From NCBI RefSeq assembly GCF_012641095.1, contig NZ_JAAVSC010000004.1, forward strand, positions 57,589 through 121,588: a stretch of 64,000 nucleotides of DNA. Reading direction: 5' to 3'. The DNA is from Lactobacillus sp. HBUAS51381. GTDB lineage: Bacteria; Bacillota; Bacilli; Lactobacillales; Lactobacillaceae. A model generated the notes under the pieces. The model ran no database searches, was not told the origin of the DNA, and was given only the letters and a program-made list of their open reading frames with translations. The position numbers and the translations under genes are program-made. Of this stretch, positions 17,847 through 24,787 are shown in pieces; within the stretch, counting starts at the first letter, position 1; every line of letters begins with the position of its first letter.

Positions 17847-18872
17847 ATGGCAGATACAGTAAAACTCCCAGAAGATAGCTTTAAGCCGATTACGGCCGAT
17901 GACCGGGCGGCTTTAGATAGTGAAAAGATTGCGGCACCGTCATTAACCTTTACACAGGATGCTTGGCGGCGGTTAAAGAAAAACCGGGGCGCCTGGATCT
18001 CATTAATTATCTTGGGAATTATCTTCATTATGGCTTTTGGTTCACTCTTCTTCTCACCGCACAATCCTAACGCCGTTAACCCATCGTACGCCAACTTACC
18101 ATCCAAGATTCCTGGCGTGAACATCAACGGGTTCAACGGGACGTTGGTTCAAGCGGGTGAACGAGTGGACGCCTACAAGCAGGCTGGGGCTTCTAGCCTG
18201 CACTACATCATGGGGACCGACTACTTGGGTCGGGACCTGTTCTCTCGGGTCTTGTATGGGACACGGATTTCCTTAATCATTGCGTTAGTGGCGACGTTGT
18301 TTGACCTGACCATCGGGGTGACCTACGGGTTGTTCTCCGGTTGGAAGGGCGGCCGGGTCGACACCATCATGCAACGGATCATTGAAATCATCCTGTCGAT
18401 TCCTAACTTGGTTGTTATCGTCCTGCTGATTTTGATTCTGAAACCCGGGATGACCTCAATCATCATCGCCATCGCCTTAACCTCCTGGGTCAACATGGCC
18501 CGGCTGGTCAGAGCGCAGACCTTGGAGATCAAGGAACAAGAGTACGTCTTAGCGGCCCGAACCCTGGGCGAAAGTTCGCTGAAGATTGCGTTTAAGCACC
18601 TGTTGCCGAACTTGTCGAGTGTGATCATCATCAACACGATGTTCACCATTCCAAGTGCCATCTTCTTCGAAGCCACGCTGTCCTACATCGGGATCGGGAT
18701 TTCCTCACCACAAGCGTCACTGGGGACCCTGTTAAACGATGGGCAAAAGAACTTCCAGTTCCTGCCTTATCAGATGTGGTGGCCGGCACTGATCCTATGT
18801 ATCATCATGTTAGCCTTTAACCTCTTAGGTGATGGGTTGCGAGATGCATTCGATCCGCGGACGAAAGAGTAG
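17847..18872 (+). CDS. oppC: Oligopeptide ABC transporter permease OppC
   Basis: Second channel subunit, 341 residues. A hydrophilic N-terminus of about 50 residues precedes the first helix (WISLIILGIIFIMAF). The GTDYLGRDLFSRVLYGTR motif, diagnostic of OppC/DppC, occurs at about residues 123-140, and the EAA docking loop is at AARTLGESSLKIAFKHLLPN. Start supported by AGGAGGT. Works as a heterodimer with OppB. Confidence 0.93.
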   Translation: MADTVKLPEDSFKPITADDRAALDSEKIAAPSLTFTQDAWRRLKKNRGAWISLIILGIIFIMAFGSLFFSPHNPNAVNPSYANLPSKIPGVNINGFNGTLVQAGERVDAYKQAGASSLHYIMGTDYLGRDLFSRVLYGTRISLIIALVATLFDLTIGVTYGLFSGWKGGRVDTIMQRIIEIILSIPNLVVIVLLILILKPGMTSIIIAIALTSWVNMARLVRAQTLEIKEQEYVLAARTLGESSLKIAFKHLLPNLSSVIIINTMFTIPSAIFFEATLSYIGIGISSPQASLGTLLNDGQKNFQFLPYQMWWPALILCIIMLAFNLLGDGLRDAFDPRTKE

Positions 18873-18885
18873 GTGAAATAACGTC

Positions 18886-19986
18886 ATGGATAATGAAAAA
18901 GATATTTTAGAGGTCCGGAATCTACAAGTTAACTTCAAGACCTATGCCGGTGACGTTAAGGCGATCAGAAACGTTAACTTGGATTTACGGAAGGGTGAAA
19001 CCTTAGCGATCGTGGGGGAATCGGGTTCCGGTAAGTCCGTGACCACGCGGACCATTATGGGCTTGAACGCCACGAACGCGGACATTGTCAGTGGGTCGAT
19101 TCTTTACAAGGGACAGGATCTGTTAAAGAAGAGCGAGAAGGAAATGCAGGCCATTCGGGGCCAAGACATTGCCGAAATCTTTCAGGATCCGATGACCTCG
19201 TTGGACCCGACCATGAGAATTGGGCGGCAAATCGCCGAACCATTGATGGTGCACAAGGGCATGAAGAAGGAAAAGGCGTTAGCACAAGCCTTGGAAATGA
19301 TGAAATTGGTCGGGATTACGGATGCTGAAAACCGGATTAACGACTATCCGCACCAATTCTCAGGTGGGATGCGGCAACGGATCGTCATTGCGATTGCGTT
19401 GATTAACTACCCCGAGGTCCTCATTGCCGATGAACCAACGACGGCCTTGGATGTGACGATTCAGGCGCAGATCCTGAACTTGATGAAGGAATTGCAGGAC
19501 AAGATCTCCACGTCGATCATCTTCATCACCCATGATTTAGGGGTGGTGGCTGGTATGGCCGACCGGGTGGCTGTCATGTACGCGGGTAAGATCGTGGAAT
19601 ATGGGACGGTTGATGAAATCTTCTACAACCCGAAGCATCCGTACACGTGGGGCCTGTTGAGTTCCATGCCGACCTTGGATTCGAGTGGCGATTCATTGCC
19701 ATCGATTCCTGGGACGCCACCGGACTTATTGGACCCACCAACTGGGGATGCCTTTGCCGCGCGGAACGCGTATGCTTTAAAGATCGATACCGAAAAGGAA
19801 CCACCGTTCTTCAAGGTTTCCGATACGCACTACGCCGCGACTTGGTTACTCCATCCGGATGCACCAAAGGTGACGCCACCGACACAAATCGTCGAACGAC
19901 AGAAGAAATATGCCAAGATGCAAAAAGACTGGTTAGCGTCTCAAAAGGCGTCGACACCAATTGAAGAAGAGGAGGAACAGCAATAA
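18886..19986 (+). CDS. oppD: Oligopeptide ABC transporter ATPase OppD
   Basis: Cytoplasmic ATPase, 366 residues. Walker A GESGSGKS (about 45-52), Q-loop EIFQDPMTSL, signature FSGGMRQR (about 160), Walker B VLIADEPTTALD and switch His in ITHDLG are intact. The C-terminal peptide-transporter tail is present (PKHPYTWGLL), but the cysteines that in many OppD/DppD proteins form an iron-sulphur site are replaced: the sequence reads GDAFAARNAYAL. The tail is also extended with an acidic end (EEEEEQQ). Its stop overlaps the oppF start by one base. Confidence 0.93.
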   Translation: MDNEKDILEVRNLQVNFKTYAGDVKAIRNVNLDLRKGETLAIVGESGSGKSVTTRTIMGLNATNADIVSGSILYKGQDLLKKSEKEMQAIRGQDIAEIFQDPMTSLDPTMRIGRQIAEPLMVHKGMKKEKALAQALEMMKLVGITDAENRINDYPHQFSGGMRQRIVIAIALINYPEVLIADEPTTALDVTIQAQILNLMKELQDKISTSIIFITHDLGVVAGMADRVAVMYAGKIVEYGTVDEIFYNPKHPYTWGLLSSMPTLDSSGDSLPSIPGTPPDLLDPPTGDAFAARNAYALKIDTEKEPPFFKVSDTHYAATWLLHPDAPKVTPPTQIVERQKKYAKMQKDWLASQKASTPIEEEEEQQ

Positions 19987-20945
19987 TGGATTACGAAAAT
20001 GCCGAAAAAATCCTCCAAGTCAAGCACCTCAAACAGTATTTTAACGTCGGTAAAGCGGATGAGGTTCGCGCCGTTGATGATATTTCGTTTGACATCTATA
20101 AGGGTGAAACCTTTGGTCTAGTCGGTGAATCCGGATCTGGGAAGACCACGACTGGCCGGGCGATCATTCATTTATATGAACCAACGTCTGGTGAAATCTT
20201 ATTTGACGGTAAGAACGTGGATTCCTTTACCAGTAAGCAGGATCAACACGATTTTCGTCAAGAGATGCAGATGATCTTCCAAGATCCGTACGCCTCATTG
20301 AATCCCCGGATGAAGGTTAAGGACATCGTGGCCGAGGGAATTGACATCAACCACCTTGCCAAGGACGATGCCGACCGGACCAAAAAGGTGGAAGACTTGC
20401 TGGAAACTGTGGGACTGAACAAGGACCATTCCAGTCGGTATCCCCATGAATTCTCTGGTGGTCAACGGCAACGGATCGGAATTGCCCGGGCATTAGCCGT
20501 CAACCCCAAGTTCGTGATTGCCGATGAACCAATCTCCGCGTTGGACGTGTCGATTCAGGCCCAAGTGGTTAACCTGATGAAGAAGTTGCAGCGGGAACAG
20601 GGCTTAACGTACCTGTTCATCGCCCATGACTTGTCCATGGTGAAGTACATCTCCGATCGCATCGGGGTTATGCACTACGGCCGGATGTTAGAGATCGCCG
20701 ATGCCGACGAAATCTACGCCCACCCGTTACACGACTACACCAAGAGTCTACTGTCGGCCGTCCCAGTTCCCGATCCAGAGTTCGAACGGACGCGAGAAGA
20801 GATTGCCTACGACGGTAGCGGCGAAAATGACGGCAAGGAACGACACTTAGTCGAAATCTCCCCCCGGCATTGGGTCCGCGCAGCCGACGATGAAGTGGCG
20901 TTGTACAAACAACGTGCGGAAGAAGCGTCGTTGATTCAAAAATAG
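19986..20945 (+). CDS. oppF: Oligopeptide ABC transporter ATPase OppF
   Basis: Partner ATPase of OppD, 319 residues. Walker A GESGSGKT, Q-loop MIFQDPYASLNPR, signature FSGGQRQR and Walker B FVIADEPISALD are visible. The C-terminal region SAVPVPDP matches OppF proteins, and the terminal ISPRHWV segment is typical of lactobacillar OppF. The ATG at 19986 overlaps the oppD stop (TAATG), so translation is coupled. Last gene of the operon; a repeat-2 hairpin and a terminator follow. Confidence 0.93.
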   Translation: MDYENAEKILQVKHLKQYFNVGKADEVRAVDDISFDIYKGETFGLVGESGSGKTTTGRAIIHLYEPTSGEILFDGKNVDSFTSKQDQHDFRQEMQMIFQDPYASLNPRMKVKDIVAEGIDINHLAKDDADRTKKVEDLLETVGLNKDHSSRYPHEFSGGQRQRIGIARALAVNPKFVIADEPISALDVSIQAQVVNLMKKLQREQGLTYLFIAHDLSMVKYISDRIGVMHYGRMLEIADADEIYAHPLHDYTKSLLSAVPVPDPEFERTREEIAYDGSGENDGKERHLVEISPRHWVRAADDEVALYKQRAEEASLIQK

Positions 20946-20967
20946 AGTGTGGAGCGAGGCTGGGAGT

Positions 20968-21065
20968 CGGCGAGCATTAACGTCATTCAGGTTGAAATCC
21001 CGGGTTTGGATTTTGGCCTGAATGGGGTTAAGCGGAACCGGCTGCCTCGCGGAACACGTTTCGAC
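20968..21065 (+). repeat. Hairpin repeat family 2, copy G
   Basis: Conserved flanks GAGCATTAACG and TTAAGCGGAACCGGCTGCC enclose a long stem: CATTCAGG-TTGAAATCC (20984-21000) pairs with GGATTTTGG-CCTGAATG (21008-21024). The related copy at 48003 has the same flanks with a different but still paired stem. It lies in the oppF 3' UTR, before the terminator. Confidence 0.6.
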
Positions 21066-21084
21066 ACCAGCACGTTTTAACGAA

Positions 21085-21116
21085 AGTCCGAGAGCCAGCA
21101 TGGTTCTCGGGCTTTT
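21085..21116 (+). terminator. Terminator of the opp operon
   Basis: AGTCCGAGAGCCA... pairs with GGTTCTCGGGCT, followed by TTTT. Confidence 0.8.
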
Positions 21117-21229
21117 GTATTATCTAAGCTAAGTGGAAATCCCACGAGTTGGTAAACGGCTTATCATTGTCCACCAACTCATGATTTCAATTCACTCGGG
21201 TCCGTTCACCTCGAGCGGACCCTCTACTT

Positions 21230-21276
21230 ATTACTAATGTAAATTCGCCAATTTTTGTTGCACGATTTTTCGAACA
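21230..21276. repeat. Short shared segment, copy 1 (second copy at 41136-41180)
   Basis: TACTTATTACTAATGTAA followed by TTTTTGTTGCACGATTTTT. The same blocks, in the same order and spacing, recur downstream of pepN. On the minus strand both copies would end an open frame with K-S-C-N-K...Y-I-S-N, which may be a remnant of a common mobile or coding sequence. Confidence 0.55.
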
Positions 21277-21315
21277 ATTTAAATCGTCGTCCTTTTCCCC
21301 GCCCAGCTTGGTGTG

Positions 21316-21351
21316 AAAAAAAGACGCCCAACCGGTGAAGGGTTGAACGTC
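21316..21351 (-). terminator. Terminator of the histidine phosphatase gene
   Basis: On the minus strand GACGTTCAACC and GGTTGGGCGTC pair (9 of 11) and are followed by seven T residues. Confidence 0.8.
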
Positions 21352-21369
21352 AGGTTTAGAAGGTACGGG

Positions 21370-22026
21370 TTAAAGCGTGCCCTCAGAATTATTGTAATAG
21401 TCCACGTGATACTGCCCGTCCGTGACGGTGATCTTCGTGATGCTCCCGTTGTCGACGGGAATCGAAATGTCGATGTTGGAGAACTTAGAAACGGTACTCC
21501 GAATCGTCGTGCTGTGCGTGGCGATAAGTACCTTGTCACCATCCTTGGCCGCGGCGATTACCCGGTCAAAGCCGGGCTGCAGGCGGGCCCAGAAGGCGGC
21601 ATTGTCTTCGGCATCGCCGTATGGATCTTGGGCGTGGAACATGTCCTTGGTTTTCTCAATGGTTAAGCCGGCAATCATGTCGTCAAAGGTGTGAAAGCCC
21701 TTGGGACTACCCACGGTGTGCCAAGTTTCACCTTCGTCCATGCCTTCGAAAAAGCCGAAACTCTCTTCGCGAAAGGCCGGGTCAACCTGCAAGGCTTGAA
21801 CGTCGAGGCTGTTGGCCGCCAGAATGATTTCGGCGGTCTTCTTCGCGCGCGACATGTCGCTGGTGTAGGCCGCGTTAAAGGGGATATCTGCGAGTCGTTT
21901 CCCAGCCCGTTTGGCATCAGCCAGGCCCTTGTCGGTTAACGGGGCATCGATCCATCCCTGAATACGGAAATACTTGTTCAAAAAGGTTTGGCCGTGACGC
22001 ACCAAATAAAGTTCAACTGTCGCCAT
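21370..22026 (-). CDS. Histidine phosphatase superfamily protein (phosphoglycerate mutase-like)
   Basis: Cytosolic phosphohydrolase of 218 residues. The catalytic motif LVRHGQT with the phosphorylated histidine is at residues 8-14, followed by GWIDAPLTDKG, the SDMSRAKKTAEII segment and a second histidine in ATHSTTIR (about 170), as in the dPGM/phosphatase fold. Similar proteins are annotated GpmB or alpha-ribazole phosphatase; the substrate is unknown. ATG supported by AAAAGGAGCG. Monocistronic with its own terminator. Confidence 0.85.
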   Translation of the reverse strand: MATVELYLVRHGQTFLNKYFRIQGWIDAPLTDKGLADAKRAGKRLADIPFNAAYTSDMSRAKKTAEIILAANSLDVQALQVDPAFREESFGFFEGMDEGETWHTVGSPKGFHTFDDMIAGLTIEKTKDMFHAQDPYGDAEDNAAFWARLQPGFDRVIAAAKDGDKVLIATHSTTIRSTVSKFSNIDISIPVDNGSITKITVTDGQYHVDYYNNSEGTL

Positions 22027-22125
22027 GTCATTCGCTCCTTTTAGTTTAGCTCAACGTGATTGGTCCGCCTGCCACGGGGACAGGTCCAGACCACAATCAA
22101 CGGTGCGGGTCTCATTGTAACAGTT

Positions 22126-23982
22126 TTAGTTCAGAATGCCTAGTTCGCGCCGAATTTCACGTGCTTTTTCCGGCGAACTGGTGAAGATAATTCGGTCATT
22201 AAATTTCAATAGCGTACTACCCGTTGGTCGAACGAAATGGCCGTTGCGGAAGATCTGACTGATGGTCACGTCGCCGACAAAATCCAGATTGCGAATCTGT
22301 TGGTCGGTGTAGCGTCGATTGCGCAGGGCCACCTCGTACACGGCGGAGGTGGAGGCCGTCATCAGCCGCAGCGTCGTTGGTGCCTCAATCAGACTACGTA
22401 ACATGGCGATGTTGACGTTGGGCGTGTTGTAGACCTCGATGCCCAGGTCGGTCAATTCGTCTTCTCGTTCGTCCAGTACGTTGCGGTCCTCGAAGCGCAC
22501 GATCACCCGGTTGACGCCATAGGCTTTCGCCGCCTTGGCCAACTCGTAGTTCTTATTGGCATTGAAATGCCCCAGCACCACGATGTCGGCGTCAAAAACG
22601 TCTTGAGCGGTCACATAATCCGTATCCAACGAGTCCAAGAGGGAAACGTTGACTTCGGAGTTGTAGGTCTTGTAATTGGCGGGTTTATCGGTATACATGC
22701 TGATGTCATACCAGCTATCAGCCAGTTGTTGGGCTACGGGAACGGTGAGTAAATTGGTTCCGATGAAGTGAACCGTGGACTTCTTCAGGTCCTCGGCCTC
22801 GGCGGAGTAGCCCGTGTTAAAGAGCAGGGGTCCCAACACACAGGTTAAAATGGCCGCCAAGAGGAAGGCCCCGGACTGTTGGCTAGTGACCACCTTCATG
22901 GTCTTGGCCACCTGCAAGACGGCCAGTACCATGGTGATTGTGGCCGACGTGATCGCCATGCCGGCGAAGGCGTTGCCGCGTTTGAACCGCAAGCGCAGGA
23001 TGAAGTAGACCGCGGCCTTCGCCAGTAAATAGGCCACCAGAAAGGCCGGAATCAGGAGTAGCGTGGCCGAATCGGCCAACAGCGTCCGCAGGTTTAAGTC
23101 GACCCCGCTCATCATGAAGAACATGGGGATGAAGAAGCCGTAGCCAATGCCGTCCAGCCGGGTACGCGTGTCTTCTTGGGGTTGGAGAAGCTTCATCACA
23201 ATTCCGGCAACAAAGGCCCCCAGGATACCCTCGGCCCCCACGGATTCGGCGATGACCACCATGCTGAAGATGAGGAAGAAGGCCAGGCGAATGTCCAGTT
23301 GGGTCGTGGACTTGTTGATGCGTTCGAAGAAGGTGAAGAAGGGTTTGAACCGCCGAAAGAGAATGCCGGCGGCCAGAAAGACCAGCAATAGCAGCCACAG
23401 GGATTTCCCGCCCTTGCCGAAGATTGACGCGTAGATGGTCAGGGCAAAGAGGGGCACGATTTCCCCCAGAGCGGCAATCAACAGGACCGTTTGGCCAAAG
23501 GGCTTGCTCAGGAGCTCCTTCTCCTTGAGCGTGGCGATGACGATTCCCAGCGAAATGGTCATGAAGATAATGGCAGCCAACCACGGGTCCTTGAACAGGC
23601 CGGTCCACTGACAAACGAAGCCCAAGAGAAGGGCGCTCGCGGCAATGGCAACGTAACTACTAACGGCAATGAAGACCGGTGAATACTTGGGCGCGTTGCC
23701 GGCGGCCTTGGCGGCTAACGGCGTCTGTGGTCGTTTCCGGCGATTGAAGAGGCTGAAGTCAATTTCCATCCCACTGAGGAACATCAAGAAGATGACCCCG
23801 GTATTGGAGAGCAAAGTTAACGTGGCATTGGTGTGCACCACGTTGAAGAGACTGGGTCCCAGCATAATACCCACCAGGATTTCCACGACGGCGGTTGGTA
23901 GAACGGTAAGCTTGAATTTCGCCATCACTAACGGTGTTACCAGTGCGGCAGTTAAGATAATTAATAAAGACACTTGATCCAT
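22126..23982 (-). CDS. CPA2-family cation/proton antiporter with C-terminal TrkA-type regulatory domains
   Basis: Membrane exchanger of Na+ or K+ for protons, 618 residues. About twelve transmembrane helices occupy residues 1-385 (monovalent cation:proton antiporter-2 fold). A Rossmann-like TrkA-N domain follows (about 405-520: HFIGTNLLTVPVAQQLADSW), then a TrkA-C-like domain ending with STLLKFNDRIIFTSSPEKA. The domain order is that of KefB/GerN-type systems with nucleotide gating. I chose the ATG at 23982, which has GGGGGTGA just upstream; an in-frame start ten codons further up lacks this. Ion specificity and pH role are inference. Confidence 0.88.
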   Translation of the reverse strand: MDQVSLLIILTAALVTPLVMAKFKLTVLPTAVVEILVGIMLGPSLFNVVHTNATLTLLSNTGVIFLMFLSGMEIDFSLFNRRKRPQTPLAAKAAGNAPKYSPVFIAVSSYVAIAASALLLGFVCQWTGLFKDPWLAAIIFMTISLGIVIATLKEKELLSKPFGQTVLLIAALGEIVPLFALTIYASIFGKGGKSLWLLLLVFLAAGILFRRFKPFFTFFERINKSTTQLDIRLAFFLIFSMVVIAESVGAEGILGAFVAGIVMKLLQPQEDTRTRLDGIGYGFFIPMFFMMSGVDLNLRTLLADSATLLLIPAFLVAYLLAKAAVYFILRLRFKRGNAFAGMAITSATITMVLAVLQVAKTMKVVTSQQSGAFLLAAILTCVLGPLLFNTGYSAEAEDLKKSTVHFIGTNLLTVPVAQQLADSWYDISMYTDKPANYKTYNSEVNVSLLDSLDTDYVTAQDVFDADIVVLGHFNANKNYELAKAAKAYGVNRVIVRFEDRNVLDEREDELTDLGIEVYNTPNVNIAMLRSLIEAPTTLRLMTASTSAVYEVALRNRRYTDQQIRNLDFVGDVTISQIFRNGHFVRPTGSTLLKFNDRIIFTSSPEKAREIRRELGILN

Positions 23983-24089
23983 AGAGTCACCCCCGAAAAA
24001 ATTTCCACTCAATTATACCAAAGTTGCCGACAGATGACTGAAATTAAGCCATCCTAAATGATTGACGATGTTGGCCGCCTTACCGGTTT

Positions 24090-24590
24090 CAGCTGATAAG
24101 GGAGGTCATGATCCACCTACGTCAGCCAGAGATTCCGGCGCTGTGGGGACCGCCTGCGGTCTGAGAAGCGGTCCTCCGGCTCGGTTTGAAGCCTGACAAA
24201 GTTCATCAGTCTCCAAACACGTCCCGCGCTGTAAGCTGCTGCACAGCTAACACCGCTGTCACGGCTGCCTACACCTCTGTCTGCCTCCGGTTACGACGGT
24301 TGGAAACCACTAAACGTGCGATGACATCATTGGAAAGGCAGCGTTTATCCCAATTAATTGGCGATATTCTATGTAGCCGTGAGTGAGTCAAATTTGGTCT
24401 CAGCCGTGGGAGTTTCCACGTAATTTTACTTGGAAACTGGCGTCTTTGAGACGTGGGTTATCGGCTCAAAGCGAGGGAAAAGACAGGGGTTTGGCTTTTC
24501 CCGTCCTCCCCACCGCGTTCCAGACCAAATTTGGCGAACGGTAAGGCGGTCGCTGCGAGTCAATTTAATGGCGTCAAACCTTGTTAGCTG
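24090..24590 (+). repeat. Intergenic repeat family 1, full copy A
   Basis: About 500 bp. Ends form an imperfect inverted repeat: CAGCTGATAAGG (24090-24101) and CCTTGTTAGCTG (24579-24590), 10 of 12 matching. Inside, in order: AGAGATTCCGGCGCTGTGG, a hairpin region (GTAAGCTGCTGCACAGCTAAC), then a 12-bp perfect pair CAAATTTGGTCT (24389-24400) and AGACCAAATTTG (24522-24533) enclosing two hairpins (GTTTCCACG/CTTGGAAAC-like and GGGAAAAG/CTTTTCCC). Several frames are open within it but none has a ribosome site. Size and ends resemble a MITE; the nested stems resemble a structured RNA. Confidence 0.72.
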
Positions 24591-24787
24591 GGAATTTGTC
24601 AACGTTTTGGGCGTTTCGGTCTTTCGGCGGTCACATTTCTTTATTTATAAGGGGATTAAGTGTAGAATGGTAAGTCGAATTATTGTGATGTATCCGGGTA
24701 ACCACGGGGGAGCATGGGGATTCGGAGGCTGACAATAATTGTTGATTTGGATGACTGATTTGCCCATTAATTCGAGGAGGGATTGGC

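Noticed and set aside
22883..23614. 243-codon minus-strand frame inside the antiporter gene
   Set aside because: Same strand, shifted frame of the CPA2 gene, His/Arg/Gly-rich with no motif; a shadow of the real frame.
24121..24550. CRISPR array suggested by repeated blocks near helD
   Set aside because: The blocks are long, inverted and not regularly spaced; there are no spacers or cas genes.
24430..24732. 100-codon frame before helD
   Set aside because: Starts within repeat copy A; no ribosome site and no family resemblance. The same segment in copies B and C does not keep the frame.
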